A stretch of DNA of 64,000 nt from Bordetella pertussis 18323 (GCF_000306945.1 NC_018518.1:1178001-1242000), one strand, 5' to 3'; counted from the first letter of the stretch, positions 11,424-20,737 are shown. A program made the numbers and translations. The notes: generated by a model from the sequence alone, not told the origin.

Positions 11424-12015
11424 CCTGTTCGGCACGCTGGCGCCGCTGCCCGCCATCATTGCCGGCGTCGACGAAGCCGGTCGCGGACCGCTGGCCGGCG
11501 CGGTCTATGCGGCCGCCGTCATCCTGGACCCGGACCGGCCGGTCGACGGCCTGGCCGACTCCAAGGTGCTCAAGGCCGAGCAGCGCGAAGCGCTGGCGGT
11601 GCAGATCCGCGCCCAGGCGCTGGCCTGGTTCGTGGCCAGCGCCAGCGTGCAGGAAATCGACAGCCTGAACATCCTGCGCGCCACCATGCTGGCGATGCAG
11701 CGCGCCGTGGCCGGCCTGGCCATGGCGCCGGAACTGGCCATGGTCGACGGCAACCAGGCGCCCAAGCTGCGCTGCGCCGTGCAGACCGTGATCAAGGGCG
11801 ATGCGCTGGTGCCGGCGATCTCCGCCGCGTCCATCCTGGCCAAGACGGCGCGCGACGCCGACCTGCTGCGCCTGCATGCCTTGTATCCCCAATACGGCTT
11901 CGACCAGCACAAGGGCTACGGCACGCCGCAGCACCTGTCCTTGCTGCGCGAGCACGGCCCGTGCCCCGAACACCGGCGCAGCTTCGCGCCGATCAAGGCG
12001 TACGGCGCGCCATGA
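11410..12015 (+). CDS. rnhB: Ribonuclease HII
   Basis: Cleaves the RNA strand of RNA-DNA hybrids and incises at single misincorporated ribonucleotides. The 201-aa product has [19 protein letters not shown] near the N-terminus, with the Asp-Glu pair of the metal site. Further on are [25 protein letters not shown] (third acidic residue) and [23 protein letters not shown] [15 protein letters not shown]. It overlaps lpxB by 14 bases and the next gene by four (ATGA). Linkage of rnhB to lpxB is common in proteobacteria. Confidence 0.94.
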   Translation: MEQPDLFGTLAPLPAIIAGVDEAGRGPLAGAVYAAAVILDPDRPVDGLADSKVLKAEQREALAVQIRAQALAWFVASASVQEIDSLNILRATMLAMQRAVAGLAMAPELAMVDGNQAPKLRCAVQTVIKGDALVPAISAASILAKTARDADLLRLHALYPQYGFDQHKGYGTPQHLSLLREHGPCPEHRRSFAPIKAYGAP

Positions 12016-12785
12016 AGCACCTGAGTTCGCGCGACAACCCGGCGGTCAAGGCGTTGCACAAGCTGGCCGCCGGCGGCGGCCGCCGCGACGGACGGATCCT
12101 GCTCGACGGCGTGCATCTGTGCCAGGCCTGGCTGGCGCACCAAGGCACGCCGCTGCAGGCGCTGTTCGATGTCGCGCGGCTGGACCATCCCGAGATCCGC
12201 GCCCTGGCCGGCCAGGTGCCGCCGCAGCATTGCCTGGCGCTGGATTCGCGCCTGCTGCAGGGGCTGGCCAGCGTCGAGAGCGGCCAGGGCGTGGTGTTCG
12301 TGGCGCGCGCGCCCGAACCCGCGCTGCCTGAACGCATCGACGAGAACTGCGTGCTGTTCGACCGGATCCAGGACCCGGGCAATGTCGGCACCTTGCTGCG
12401 GACCTGCGCGGCGGCCGGCGTGCGCCGGGTGCTGCTGGCGGCCGGCACGGCCGCGGCATGGTCGCCCAAGGTGTTGCGCAGCGGCCAGGGCGCGCATTTC
12501 GCGCTGCATATCCACGAACACCTGGACCTGGAGGCAGTGCTGCCGCGGCTGGACGTGCCGCTGGTGGCCACGACCCTGGCGCGGTCCGGCTCGCTCTACG
12601 ACACGGACCTGCCGGCGCGCTGCGCCTGGGTGTTCGGCCACGAAGGGCAGGGCGTGGCCGAGGCGCTGCTGCGGGCGGCCGCGCTGCGCGTGCACATTCC
12701 GCACGAGTCGGCGGCGGTCGAGTCGCTCAATGTGGGCGCCGCCGCCGCCATCTGCCTGTTCGAGCAGCGCCGCCAGCGCCGCTGA
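12012..12785 (+). CDS. SpoU/TrmH-family RNA 2'-O-methyltransferase
   Basis: SPOUT-fold methyltransferase expected to 2'-O-methylate rRNA or tRNA with S-adenosylmethionine. The 257-aa product has an N-terminal substrate-binding region ([15 protein letters not shown]) and the three SPOUT motifs: [20 protein letters not shown] near residue 120, [10 protein letters not shown], and [19 protein letters not shown]. The last forms the knot and cofactor site. Which nucleotide is modified cannot be told from the sequence. The start overlaps the rnhB stop; the gene converges on ppsR with 11 bases between stops. Confidence 0.88.
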   Translation: MKHLSSRDNPAVKALHKLAAGGGRRDGRILLDGVHLCQAWLAHQGTPLQALFDVARLDHPEIRALAGQVPPQHCLALDSRLLQGLASVESGQGVVFVARAPEPALPERIDENCVLFDRIQDPGNVGTLLRTCAAAGVRRVLLAAGTAAAWSPKVLRSGQGAHFALHIHEHLDLEAVLPRLDVPLVATTLARSGSLYDTDLPARCAWVFGHEGQGVAEALLRAAALRVHIPHESAAVESLNVGAAAAICLFEQRRQRR

Positions 12786-12796
12786 CCCGCCCGCGC

Positions 12797-13624
12797 CTAG
12801 ACGCGCTCCAGTCCGACCTCCTGCAGCACCGTGGTGGCGATTTCCTCGATCGACTTGGTGGTCGTCGACAGCCACGAAATGCCCTCGCGGCGCATCATGC
12901 GCTCGGCCTCGGCCACTTCGTAGCGGCATTGCTCCAGGCGCGCGTAATGGCTGTTGGGGCGGCGCTCGTTGCGCACCTCGGCCAGCCGCTCGGGCTGGAT
13001 CGACAGGCCGAACAGCTTGCCGCGGTACGGCGCGATGGTCTTGGGCAGCGCGCCGCGCTCGAAATCGTCCGGGGTGAGCGGGAAATTGGCGGCCTTGACG
13101 GCGTACTGCATGGCCAGATAGAGGCTGGTCGGGGTCTTGCCGCAGCGCGACACGCCCAACAGGATCACGTCGGCCTGGTCCAGCTGGTTGACGAACTGGC
13201 CGTCGTCGTGCGCCAGGCTGAAGTTGATGGCGTCGATCCGGTTGCGGTATTTCTCGGAGTTGGCCGCCATGTGCGAGCGTCCGATGGAGTGGCTGGACTT
13301 CAAGCCCAGGGCCTGCTCGATGTGGCTGACGAATGTTCCAAAAAGATCGAGGAAAACGCCGTTCGACTGGCGAACCAGCGCCAGGATCTCGGGGTTGACC
13401 AGGGTGCTGAAGACAATCGGCGGCACGCCGGCCTCGAGCGCGTTGCGGTTGATGCGCGCCACCACCTCGCGCGCCTTGTCCAGCGTATCGATGAAGGGCA
13501 GGCGCACGGGCTTGAAATTGACCTCGTCGAACTGCGATAGCACGGAGTGGCTGAAGGTCTCGGCGGTGATGCCGGTGCTGTCCGAAACGATGTAGACTGC
13601 ACGTTCAATAGGGGTAGAAGTCAT
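12797..13624 (-). CDS. ppsR: PEP synthase regulatory protein (bifunctional kinase/pyrophosphorylase)
   Basis: DUF299-family enzyme that inactivates PEP synthase by ADP-dependent phosphorylation of an active-site residue and reactivates it by Pi-dependent dephosphorylation. The 275-aa product begins MTSTPIERAVYIVSDSTGITAE and carries the P-loop-like GVSRCGKTPTSLYLA and RPNSHYARLEQCRYEV, typical of the family. The ATG at 13624 is chosen; longer in-frame options upstream give no conserved sequence. It is transcribed divergently from its target ppsA, 161 bases away, as in many proteobacteria. Confidence 0.93.
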   Translation of the reverse strand: MTSTPIERAVYIVSDSTGITAETFSHSVLSQFDEVNFKPVRLPFIDTLDKAREVVARINRNALEAGVPPIVFSTLVNPEILALVRQSNGVFLDLFGTFVSHIEQALGLKSSHSIGRSHMAANSEKYRNRIDAINFSLAHDDGQFVNQLDQADVILLGVSRCGKTPTSLYLAMQYAVKAANFPLTPDDFERGALPKTIAPYRGKLFGLSIQPERLAEVRNERRPNSHYARLEQCRYEVAEAERMMRREGISWLSTTTKSIEEIATTVLQEVGLERV

Positions 13625-13717
13625 ATGTAAAAAATTCCAACCAGGTACCGGGAGGCTTGTGCCCAAGCGAGTACAATCGCCCCCCTAATAAGTCACCCCA
13701 AGGGGCGGTCCAAGGCC

Positions 13718-13754
13718 AGTTTGGTCAGCGCAGTTGAGCTGCATTGACCAAACT
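13718..13754 (+). promoter_or_regulatory. Strong stem-loop in the ppsA leader
   Basis: AGTTTGGTCA at 13718-13727 is exactly the reverse complement of TGACCAAACT at 13745-13754. The interior holds a second helix, GCAG/CTGC around TTGAG, separated from the outer 10 bp by a two-base internal mismatch. It ends 31 bases before the ppsA ATG. It has no following T-run, so it does not look like an intrinsic terminator. It could be an operator for a dimeric regulator or a structured 5' UTR. A TACAAT at 13672-13677 is a possible -10 element upstream. Confidence 0.6.
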
Positions 13755-13785
13755 CGCTTTCATTCCATTGTAAAAGGTGACTTCA

Positions 13786-16149
13786 ATGTCGTATGTGGTT
13801 TCGTTCGAGCAGCTCCGCATGACGGACGTGGACTCGGTAGGAGGCAAGAACGCATCATTAGGTGAAATGATCAGTCAGCTGGCCGGCGCGGGGGTACGCG
13901 TGCCCGGCGGCTTTGCCACGACCGCCCAGGCCTTCCGGGACTTCCTGCAGGCTTCCGGTCTGGACAAGCGCATCGCTGACCGTCTCGCCACCCTCAACCC
14001 CGAAGACGTACGCGAGCTGGCCAGCGCCGGCGCGGAGATCCGTCAATGGGTGATCGATGCGCCTTTCTCGCCTGAATTCGAACAGGCGATCCGCACCGCA
14101 TTCGCCGAGCTCGACGCCGACGGCAAGGGCTCGTTCGCGGTGCGCTCCTCGGCGACCGCCGAAGACCTGCCCGACGCTTCGTTCGCCGGCCAGCAGGAGA
14201 CCTTCCTCAACGTGGTGGGCGTCGACGACGTGCTCGACAAGATCCGCCACGTTTTCGCCTCGCTGTACAACGACCGCGCCATTTCGTATCGCGTGCACAA
14301 GGGCTACGCCCACGCCGAGGTCGCGCTGTCGGCCGGCATCCAGCGCATGGTCCGTTCCGACAAGGGCAGCGCCGGCGTGATGTTCACCATCGACACCGAG
14401 TCGGGCTTCCAGGACGTGGTGTTCATCACCTCGTCGTACGGCCTGGGCGAGACGGTGGTGCAGGGCGCCGTCAACCCGGACGAGTTCTACGTCTTCAAGC
14501 CGTCGCTCGAACGCGGCAACTATCCCATCGTCAGCCGCCGCATCGGCTCCAAGCTGATCAAGATGGAATTCGACCCCGAGCGTCCCGAAGGCCGCGCCGT
14601 GCGCACCGTCGATGTGCCGGTGTCCGAACGCAACCGCTATTCGCTGACCGACGACGAAGTCATCGAGCTGGCGCGCTACGCGGTCATCATCGAGAAGCAC
14701 TACCAGCGTCCGATGGACATCGAGTGGGGCCGCGATGGCGTGGATGGCAAGATCTACATCCTGCAGGCGCGTCCGGAAACGGTGAAATCGCAGCAGGGCG
14801 TCAATGACGTGCAGCAGCGCTACCGCCTCAAGGCCACCGGCCAGGTGCTGGTGACCGGCCGCGCCATCGGCCAGAAGATCGGCGCAGGCAAGGTGCGCGT
14901 GGTGGCCGATATCTCCGAAATGGACAAGGTCCAGGCCGGCGACGTGCTGGTCACCGACATGACCGATCCCAACTGGGAGCCGGTCATGAAGCGTGCCTCG
15001 GCGATCATCACCAACCGCGGCGGACGCACCTGCCACGCGGCCATCATCGCGCGCGAACTGGGCATTCCGGCCGTGGTCGGCTGCGGCGACGCGACCGACC
15101 TGCTCAAGGACGGCCAGGCCGTGACGGCCTCGTGCGCCGAGGGCGACGAAGGCCGTATCTACGACGGCCTGATCGAGACCGAGGTCGAGGAAGTGCGCCG
15201 CGGCGAGATGCCTCCGATCGACGTCAAGATCATGATGAACGTGGGCAATCCGCAGCTGGCGTTCGACTTCGCGCAGATCCCCAACGCCGGCGTGGGCCTG
15301 GCCCGCCTGGAATTCATCATCAACAACAACATCGGCATCCACCCCAAGGCGGTGCTGGATTATCCGAACGTCGACGGCGAGCTGAAGAAGGCGGTCGAGT
15401 CGGCCGCCCGCGGCCACGCCAGCCCGCGCGCCTTCTTCGTCGAGAAGCTGGCCGAAGGCGTGGCGACCATCGGCGCGGCGTTCTGGCCCAAGCCGGTGAT
15501 CGTGCGCATGTCGGACTTCAAGTCCAACGAGTACCGCAAGCTGGTGGGCGGTTCGCGCTACGAGCCCGAGGAAGAGAACCCCATGCTGGGCTTGCGCGGG
15601 GCGTCGCGCTATATCGCCGCCGATTTCGAGGAGTGCTTCCGCATGGAATGCGAGGCGCTCAAGAAAGTGCGCGACGAAATGGGCCTGACCAACGTCGAGA
15701 TCATGGTGCCGTTCGTGCGCACCCTGGGCCAGGCCAGGAAGGTCGTCGAGCTGCTGGCCGCCCACGGCCTGGCGCGCGGCGAGAACGGCCTGAAGCTGAT
15801 CATGATGTGCGAGGTGCCGTCCAACGCCATCCTGGCCGAACAGTTCCTCGAGTACTTCGACGGCTTCTCCATCGGTTCGAACGACATGACCCAGCTGACG
15901 CTGGGACTGGACCGCGACTCCGGCATGGAGCTGCTGGCGGCCGACTTCGACGAACGCGACGATGCGGTGAAGTTCATGCTGCGCCGCGCGATCAAGGCGT
16001 GCCTGGCGGCCAACAAGTACGTCGGCATCTGCGGACAGGGTCCCAGCGACCACCCCGATTTCGCGCAGTGGCTCAAGGACGAGGGCATCCTGTCCATGTC
16101 CCTGAACCCGGATACGGTGGTGGAGACCTGGCAGCAACTGGCCAAGTAA
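13786..16149 (+). CDS. ppsA: Phosphoenolpyruvate synthase
   Basis: Makes PEP from pyruvate and ATP for gluconeogenesis. The 787-aa enzyme has the N-terminal ATP-grasp part ([32 protein letters not shown]). The phosphohistidine domain follows around residues 385-430 ([21 protein letters not shown], His being the swivelling phosphocarrier; written here as adjoining [14 protein letters not shown] and GIPAVVG). The C-terminal PEP-binding TIM barrel ends with [11 protein letters not shown] and its catalytic Cys. Amino-acid-using Bordetella need this step to form sugars. Start is the ATG at 13786 with AAAGGTGA upstream; an in-frame GTG at 13777 falls within that ribosome-binding site. Confidence 0.96.
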   Translation: MSYVVSFEQLRMTDVDSVGGKNASLGEMISQLAGAGVRVPGGFATTAQAFRDFLQASGLDKRIADRLATLNPEDVRELASAGAEIRQWVIDAPFSPEFEQAIRTAFAELDADGKGSFAVRSSATAEDLPDASFAGQQETFLNVVGVDDVLDKIRHVFASLYNDRAISYRVHKGYAHAEVALSAGIQRMVRSDKGSAGVMFTIDTESGFQDVVFITSSYGLGETVVQGAVNPDEFYVFKPSLERGNYPIVSRRIGSKLIKMEFDPERPEGRAVRTVDVPVSERNRYSLTDDEVIELARYAVIIEKHYQRPMDIEWGRDGVDGKIYILQARPETVKSQQGVNDVQQRYRLKATGQVLVTGRAIGQKIGAGKVRVVADISEMDKVQAGDVLVTDMTDPNWEPVMKRASAIITNRGGRTCHAAIIARELGIPAVVGCGDATDLLKDGQAVTASCAEGDEGRIYDGLIETEVEEVRRGEMPPIDVKIMMNVGNPQLAFDFAQIPNAGVGLARLEFIINNNIGIHPKAVLDYPNVDGELKKAVESAARGHASPRAFFVEKLAEGVATIGAAFWPKPVIVRMSDFKSNEYRKLVGGSRYEPEEENPMLGLRGASRYIAADFEECFRMECEALKKVRDEMGLTNVEIMVPFVRTLGQARKVVELLAAHGLARGENGLKLIMMCEVPSNAILAEQFLEYFDGFSIGSNDMTQLTLGLDRDSGMELLAADFDERDDAVKFMLRRAIKACLAANKYVGICGQGPSDHPDFAQWLKDEGILSMSLNPDTVVETWQQLAK

Positions 16150-16164
16150 GCGCCCGGCAGCAGG

Positions 16165-16197
16165 AAAAAGCCTCGCCCTTGCGGCGAGGCTTTTTTT
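16165..16197. terminator. Bidirectional intrinsic terminator between ppsA and the amidotransferase gene
   Basis: A-tract plus GCCTCGCC, a CTTGC loop, GGCGAGGC and seven Ts. The stem is perfect and has As on the left and Ts on the right, so it can terminate transcription from both converging genes. Confidence 0.9.
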
Positions 16198-16216
16198 CGC
16201 CGGGCGGCGCGGGCGG

Positions 16217-16936
16217 CTAGGCGCAGCAGGCCAGGAAGCGGCGCACCAGCGAGGCGGCAAGCGGCGTGGGGCCGGCCGCGCGCGCCAGGCCTTCGACGTC
16301 CAGCCCGTGGGCGGCGTAGAGCGCCGCGTGGTGGCGCAGATGGGCGGCGACGAACCCGGGCGTGAACTCGGGGTGGAACTGGGCTGTATAGATGCGCGGG
16401 GCCAGGCGCAGTATCTGGTGCGCGTCCTGGGCCGAGCGCGCCAGCACGGTGGCGCCCGGCGGCGCGGCGAGCACGGCCTGCTCGTGCATCATCTGGGCGT
16501 CGAAGGCGGCCGGCAGGCCGGCCAGCAAGGGGTCCGTGGCGGCCGCGGGCAGCAATTCGACCGGCAGGGTGCCCAGTTCGCGGCCGGCCGGGTTGTCGCC
16601 CACCACGCCGCCCAGCGCGTGGGCCAGCAACTGGTGCCCGTAGCAGATGCCGAACATGGGCAGGCCGGCGCCGGCGGCCTGACGCAGCCAGTCGGCGGCC
16701 GCCTCGCTCCAGGGCGCGCGGTCGGTCACCATGGCCGGCGAGCCGGTGATCAGCGCGGCCCGGTACGCGCCGGGCGCGCGCGGCGCCTCGTCCTTGTAGG
16801 AGGCCACCACGTGCGTGCCGGCGGCATCCAGCCCGGCGGCCTGGCGCAGCATCTCGGCGTAGCTGCCGTGCGCGGCGCGCAGGGCGGCGGCGGGATTGCC
16901 GGTATGCAGGATCAGAACGGGCAGGGCGGCGGTCAT
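16217..16936 (-). CDS. Class-I glutamine amidotransferase-like protein
   Basis: A 239-aa stand-alone GATase domain of the GMP-synthase-like type. The nucleophile elbow is MFGICYGHQLLAHALGG (Cys) and the His-Glu pair is in QFHPEFTPGF, so the triad is complete. Such proteins hydrolyse glutamine or gamma-glutamyl compounds; no synthetase partner lies nearby and the substrate is unknown. ATG at 16936 begins MTAALPVLILHTGNP; longer in-frame extensions run into the divergent nfeD gene and look non-coding. Divergent from nfeD by 123 bases. Confidence 0.82.
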   Translation of the reverse strand: MTAALPVLILHTGNPAAALRAAHGSYAEMLRQAAGLDAAGTHVVASYKDEAPRAPGAYRAALITGSPAMVTDRAPWSEAAADWLRQAAGAGLPMFGICYGHQLLAHALGGVVGDNPAGRELGTLPVELLPAAATDPLLAGLPAAFDAQMMHEQAVLAAPPGATVLARSAQDAHQILRLAPRIYTAQFHPEFTPGFVAAHLRHHAALYAAHGLDVEGLARAAGPTPLAASLVRRFLACCA

Positions 16937-17059
16937 GGCGGGGGATCGGGCCGGTGGCGGGAGAGGGGGAACGCCATGATAAAGGCACGGCGTGACAGGC
17001 GCGAGTGGCGGGAAATACGTACAATCGTTGCCATATATTGAAACTCGGGACGGAACGCT

Positions 17060-17485
17060 ATGTGGATTTGGTTCGGTTTGGCCGCCGTTGCCCTGATCGG
17101 CGAGGTGGGCTCCGGTACGTTTTACCTGCTGCTGGTGGCGCTGGGCCTGGCCGCCGGCGGTATCGCGGCCTGGCTGGGGGCGGACCTGGCATGGCAACTG
17201 GTGGCGTGCGGCCTGGTGGCGCTGCTGGGGCTGCTGGCGCTGCGCCGCACCGGCGTGCTGAAAAAGCGCGAGGTCAACGCCGCGCGCAACGCCGACGTCA
17301 ACCTGGATATCGGCCAGTCCGTCATGGTGGATGCGTGGTCCGACGCGGGCACGACCCAGGTGTATTACCGGGGCGCGCAATGGCAGGCCGAGCTCGCCCA
17401 CGGCCAGCCGCGCCAGGCCGGCCGCCACATCATCGCCGAAATACGCGGCACGCGCCTGGTGCTGGCGCCCGCGCCGGCCGCGTAA
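17060..17485 (+). CDS. NfeD-family membrane protein
   Basis: Short NfeD (141 aa): two or three N-terminal membrane helices (IWFGLAAVALIGEVG, TFYLLLVALGLAAGGIAAWLG, LVACGLVALLGLLAL) followed by a small OB-fold domain from about residue 75. That domain contains NLDIGQSVMVDAW, VYYRGAQWQAEL and AEIRGTRLVLAP. Family members pair with SPFH/stomatin proteins in membrane microdomains and are normally encoded next to them. Here the partner gene (18588) is 1.1 kb away because IS481 copy 1 inserted 33 bases after the nfeD stop. Confidence 0.88.
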   Translation: MWIWFGLAAVALIGEVGSGTFYLLLVALGLAAGGIAAWLGADLAWQLVACGLVALLGLLALRRTGVLKKREVNAARNADVNLDIGQSVMVDAWSDAGTTQVYYRGAQWQAELAHGQPRQAGRHIIAEIRGTRLVLAPAPAA

Positions 17486-17519
17486 CCATGACCTTGCCCG
17501 CCGGCGACGGCAGGCTTCA

Positions 17520-18470
17520 CTAGCTGTGAACTGTCAATAGGTTGTATTCGTCCAGGTTGAGTCTGGAGATGGGTACAGCGCGCCCGATGCCTTGGTGGGG
17601 TCGATGCCAGTTGTAGTGGTGTAGCCAGGATTTCATGGCATCGGCTCGGTGTTGGGAGTTCTGGTAGGTGTGAGCGTAAGCCCACTCACGCAAGGCCGAC
17701 TGGATGAAGCGTTCGGCCTTGCCATTGGTCTGTGGGCGGTAAGGTCGGGTAAAGCGGTGCTTGATGCCCAGCTCATGGCACAGCGCGGCGAAGGCGCGGC
17801 TGCGAAAGGCCGAGCCATTGTCGGTGAGCAAGCGCTGGATGGTCACGCCCAGGCGCTGGTAGTAGGCCACTGCGTCCTTGAGGAACTGGACGGCGCTGGG
17901 GAAGCGCTCGTCGGGGTGGATGTCGGTGAAGGCCACGCGGGCGTGGTCATCGATGGCCACGAAGACGAAGTCCCAGCCGGCCCCCTCAACGGTATCGCGT
18001 CGGTTGCCCGTGACCCGGTGGCCAGGGCGCTGGATACGTCCCAGCTTCTTGATGTCGATGTGCAGCAGATCGCCGGGGGCCTGATGCTCGTAGCGCACCA
18101 CCGGCTCGGCCGGCTCCAGGTCGGCCAGGTGCGACAGACCGGCGCGGGCCAGGACGCGGCTGACGGTGCTGGCTGACACGCCCAGCGCCTGGGCGATGCG
18201 CGCTTGGGTCAGCCGCTTGCGGCGCAGCTCCACGATAGCCAGCGCCTTGGCCGGCGCAATCGCTCGGGGCGAGACCGTCGGGCGCGAGGACGCATCGGCC
18301 AAGCCCGCCTGGCCCTGAGCCAGGAAGCGGCCCAGCCATTTGCGCACAGTCGGCGCGGTGACCCCATAGGCGCGGGCCGCTTCAGGCACACAAACTTGAT
18401 GGGCGATCAATTGCTGGACCATTTCGAGTCGACGTAGGAAGGTCAATCGGGCATGCTTATGGGTGTTCAT
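17520..18470 (-). CDS. IS481 transposase (copy 1)
   Basis: 316-aa DDE transposase with N-terminal helix-turn-helix domains (EAARAYGVTAPTVRKWLGRF; ARIAQALGVSASTVSRVLARA) and an integrase core. Likely catalytic acidic residues are Asp in LLHIDIKKLG, Asp in LLTDNGSAFRS and Glu in NGKAERFIQS. AAGGAG precedes the ATG at 18470. The element itself lacks a stop codon: the TAG (17520-17522, minus strand) and two bases of the final Ser codon lie in the ACTAGC target duplication. Confidence 0.96.
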   Translation of the reverse strand: MNTHKHARLTFLRRLEMVQQLIAHQVCVPEAARAYGVTAPTVRKWLGRFLAQGQAGLADASSRPTVSPRAIAPAKALAIVELRRKRLTQARIAQALGVSASTVSRVLARAGLSHLADLEPAEPVVRYEHQAPGDLLHIDIKKLGRIQRPGHRVTGNRRDTVEGAGWDFVFVAIDDHARVAFTDIHPDERFPSAVQFLKDAVAYYQRLGVTIQRLLTDNGSAFRSRAFAALCHELGIKHRFTRPYRPQTNGKAERFIQSALREWAYAHTYQNSQHRADAMKSWLHHYNWHRPHQGIGRAVPISRLNLDEYNLLTVHS

Positions 18471-18567
18471 CCGGCCGGGCTCCTTGAGTGAACTGGGGGG
18501 TTGGCGATTTCCAGTTTCTCAAATCCGGTTCGGATGAACCATGCATACAACCTATTGAATCTTCACA
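17525..18567 (-). mobile_element. IS481: IS481 copy 1, complete, with intact target duplication
   Basis: 1,043-bp element. Both ends start TGTGAA, then three differing bases, then the shared TCAATAGGTTGTAT, forming imperfect inverted repeats. It is flanked by identical 6-bp ACTAGC at 17519-17524 and 18568-18573, the NCTAGN duplication known for IS481, so this is an unrearranged insertion. It differs from copies 2 and 3 at 18502 (T instead of C on the + strand), in the short region upstream of the transposase gene. It separates nfeD from its SPFH partner. Confidence 0.97.
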
Positions 18568-18587
18568 ACTAGCAGAGGGTATTTATC

Positions 18588-19514
18588 ATGATCGACGTTT
18601 CCACTGTGGTCCTGATTGTCATCGTCATCCTGGCGCTGATGATCGTGGTCAAGGCCATCGCCATCGTGCCGCAGCAGCATGCCTGGGTGGTGGAGCGGCT
18701 GGGCAAGTTCGACCGCGTGCTGTCGCCGGGCGCCGGCTTCGTGATTCCCTTCATCGAACGGGTGTCGTACAAGCATTCGCTCAAGGAAATCCCGCTCGAC
18801 GTGCCGAGCCAGGTCTGCATCACGCGCGACAACACGCAGTTGCAGGTCGACGGCGTGCTGTACTTCCAGGTCACCGATCCGATGCGCGCTTCGTACGGCT
18901 CGTCGAACTACATTTCCGCCATCACCCAGCTGGCGCAGACGACGCTGCGCTCGGTGATCGGCAAGCTGGAGCTGGACCGCACGTTCGAGGAGCGCGAGTT
19001 CATCAACAGCACCATCGTCGCGTCGCTGGACGAGGCCGCGCTGAACTGGGGCGTGAAGGTGCTGCGCTACGAGATCAAGGATTTGACGCCGCCCAACGAG
19101 ATCCTGCGCGCGATGCAGGCGCAGATTACCGCCGAGCGCGAGAAGCGCGCCCTGATCGCGGCTTCCGAGGGGCGCCGCCAGGAGCAGATCAACATCGCCA
19201 CCGGCGAGCGCGAGGCCGCCATCGCGCGCTCCGAAGGCGAGAAGCAGGCGCAGATCAACCAGGCCCAGGGCGAGGCCGCGGCCGTGCTGGCCATCGCCGA
19301 GGCGACCGCCAAGGCGATCGAGCAGGTGGGCGAGGCCGTGCGCCAGCCCGGCGGCATGGAAGCCGTCAACCTCAAGGTCGCCGAACGCTACGTGGATGCC
19401 TTCAGCAACGTGGCCAAGGAGGGCAATACGCTCATCCTGCCGTCCAACCTGTCCGATGTGGGCGGGCTCATCGCCTCGGCCATGACGATCGTCAAGTCGA
19501 CCAAGAGCGCGTGA
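18588..19514 (+). CDS. SPFH/stomatin-family membrane protein (QmcA-like)
   Basis: 308-aa protein with one N-terminal membrane helix (VVLIVIVILALMIVVKAIAIV) and an SPFH domain (QQHAWVVERLGKFDRVLSPG, LDVPSQVCITRDNTQLQVDG). A long Ala/Glu-rich coiled coil follows at about residues 175-255 (EKRALIAASEGRRQEQINIA). Homologues form oligomeric scaffolds and modulate FtsH-type proteases with NfeD proteins. AGAGGG at 18574-18579 survives just inside the IS481 boundary, so translation should be intact. Transcription from the nfeD promoter is interrupted by the IS, and expression now probably depends on a promoter in or near the element. Confidence 0.9.
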   Translation: MIDVSTVVLIVIVILALMIVVKAIAIVPQQHAWVVERLGKFDRVLSPGAGFVIPFIERVSYKHSLKEIPLDVPSQVCITRDNTQLQVDGVLYFQVTDPMRASYGSSNYISAITQLAQTTLRSVIGKLELDRTFEEREFINSTIVASLDEAALNWGVKVLRYEIKDLTPPNEILRAMQAQITAEREKRALIAASEGRRQEQINIATGEREAAIARSEGEKQAQINQAQGEAAAVLAIAEATAKAIEQVGEAVRQPGGMEAVNLKVAERYVDAFSNVAKEGNTLILPSNLSDVGGLIASAMTIVKSTKSA

Positions 19515-19527
19515 GGTTCGACCCGGG

Positions 19528-19545
19528 CGCGCCGGCCGCGGCGCG
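19528..19545. terminator. GC hairpin after the SPFH gene
   Basis: CGCGCCG and CGGCGCG (7-bp perfect stem) around a GCCG loop, followed by TCCTTTC. It has no true U-tract, so it is a weak terminator candidate separating the SPFH gene from the diguanylate cyclase gene. Confidence 0.35.
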
Positions 19546-19579
19546 TCCTTTCGCGTCCGCGCCATAGCGTCCCGCCCTC

Positions 19580-20737
19580 ATGCTGGCTCCGGTCACCCTG
19601 CTGGTGATTTCCACCCTGTCGAGCCTGGTGACGCAGGGAGTCCTGGGTTCGCTGCTGCGCAGCGGCATCGCGGGCATCCGCGAGCTGATGTGGGCCAACG
19701 TGCTGGTGCTGTGCTCGCTGCTGCTGTTCACGCTGCAGGCCAACCCCGCCATGCCGCCGTGGCTGGCGATCCAGGCGCCCAACGTGCTGATCTCGTCCGG
19801 CGTCGTGCTGTTTTGCGCCGGCGTCTTCCGCTTCATGCAACAGCGCCCGCCGTGGCGCCTGCTGCTGCTGGGACTGGCGCTGTCGATCGGCGCCAACATC
19901 TGGTTCCACTATGTCGACCCCTCGGTCAACGCCCGGGTGGTCACGGCCTCGGGCCTGCATGCGCTGCTGTGGGGCGGCAGCGCATGGACCATCTATCGCA
20001 ACATGCCGCTGCGGCGGTCGCGCTACAGCTACTGGTTCGCCGGGGTGACCGCCACCGTGGCCGCCCTGGGCCATGCCTTGCGCACGGCCGTCTACGGCCT
20101 GCAGATCGAGCAGACCCAGGGGCTGTTGCAGTCATCGGTATGGAACGTGGCCTTCCTGGCGATCGGCGTGCTGGTCATGCCCAGCATGACGCTGGGTATG
20201 ATCATGATGATCCACGACCGCATGCTGGCCGAGCGCGAGCGCGAGGCCAACCAGGACTTCCTGACCGGCCTGCTGTCGCGCAAGGCATGGTGGCGCGAGG
20301 GCGAGCGCCTGTGCGCGCGCGCGTTGCGCACGGGCCGGCCGCTGACCCTGCTGGCGCTGGACATCGACCGCTTCAAGCAGGTCAATGACCAGCACGGCCA
20401 CGCCGCCGGCGATGTGGTGCTGCGGCATTTCGGTTCGCTGGCCACCGCGCTGCTGCGCAGCGGCGATGTCATCGGCCGGCTGGGCGGCGAGGAATTCGTG
20501 GCCTTGTTGCCCGATACCGACGGCGACACGGGCGTGAGCGTGGCCGAGCGCTTGCTGGCCAGTGTGCGCGCCACGCCGTGCTCGCACGGCGGCAAGGCGC
20601 TGACCTACACGTTCAGCGGCGGGGTGGCGCAATACCGCGCGGGCGATACGCTGCCGGTGCTGGTGGAGCGGGCGGACGCGGCGTTGTACGCGGCCAAGCA
20701 GGCCGGCCGCGACCGCATCAGGAATCGCGCTGGTTGA
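19580..20737 (+). CDS. Membrane-bound diguanylate cyclase (GGDEF)
   Basis: Predicted to synthesise cyclic di-GMP. The 385-aa protein has about six N-terminal membrane segments (residues ~1-205) ending at [23 protein letters not shown] domain follows with [32 protein letters not shown] and the active-site loop [12 protein letters not shown]. An RSGD sequence just before the loop matches the RxxD product-inhibition site. The domain looks catalytically complete. The 3' end overlaps the convergent smpB gene by 20 bases. The sensed signal is unknown. Confidence 0.9.
   Translation: MLAPVTLLVISTLSSLVTQGVLGSLLRSGIAGIRELMWANVLVLCSLLLFTLQANPAMPPWLAIQAPNVLISSGVVLFCAGVFRFMQQRPPWRLLLLGLALSIGANIWFHYVDPSVNARVVTASGLHALLWGGSAWTIYRNMPLRRSRYSYWFAGVTATVAALGHALRTAVYGLQIEQTQGLLQSSVWNVAFLAIGVLVMPSMTLGMIMMIHDRMLAEREREANQDFLTGLLSRKAWWREGERLCARALRTGRPLTLLALDIDRFKQVNDQHGHAAGDVVLRHFGSLATALLRSGDVIGRLGGEEFVALLPDTDGDTGVSVAERLLASVRATPCSHGGKALTYTFSGGVAQYRAGDTLPVLVERADAALYAAKQAGRDRIRNRAG

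Noticed and set aside
17649..18176. 175-codon plus-strand frame inside each IS481 copy (also at 26857-27384 and, reversed, 39271-39798)
   Set aside because: It is antisense to the transposase and repeats identically with each copy; no motifs, no ribosome-binding site.
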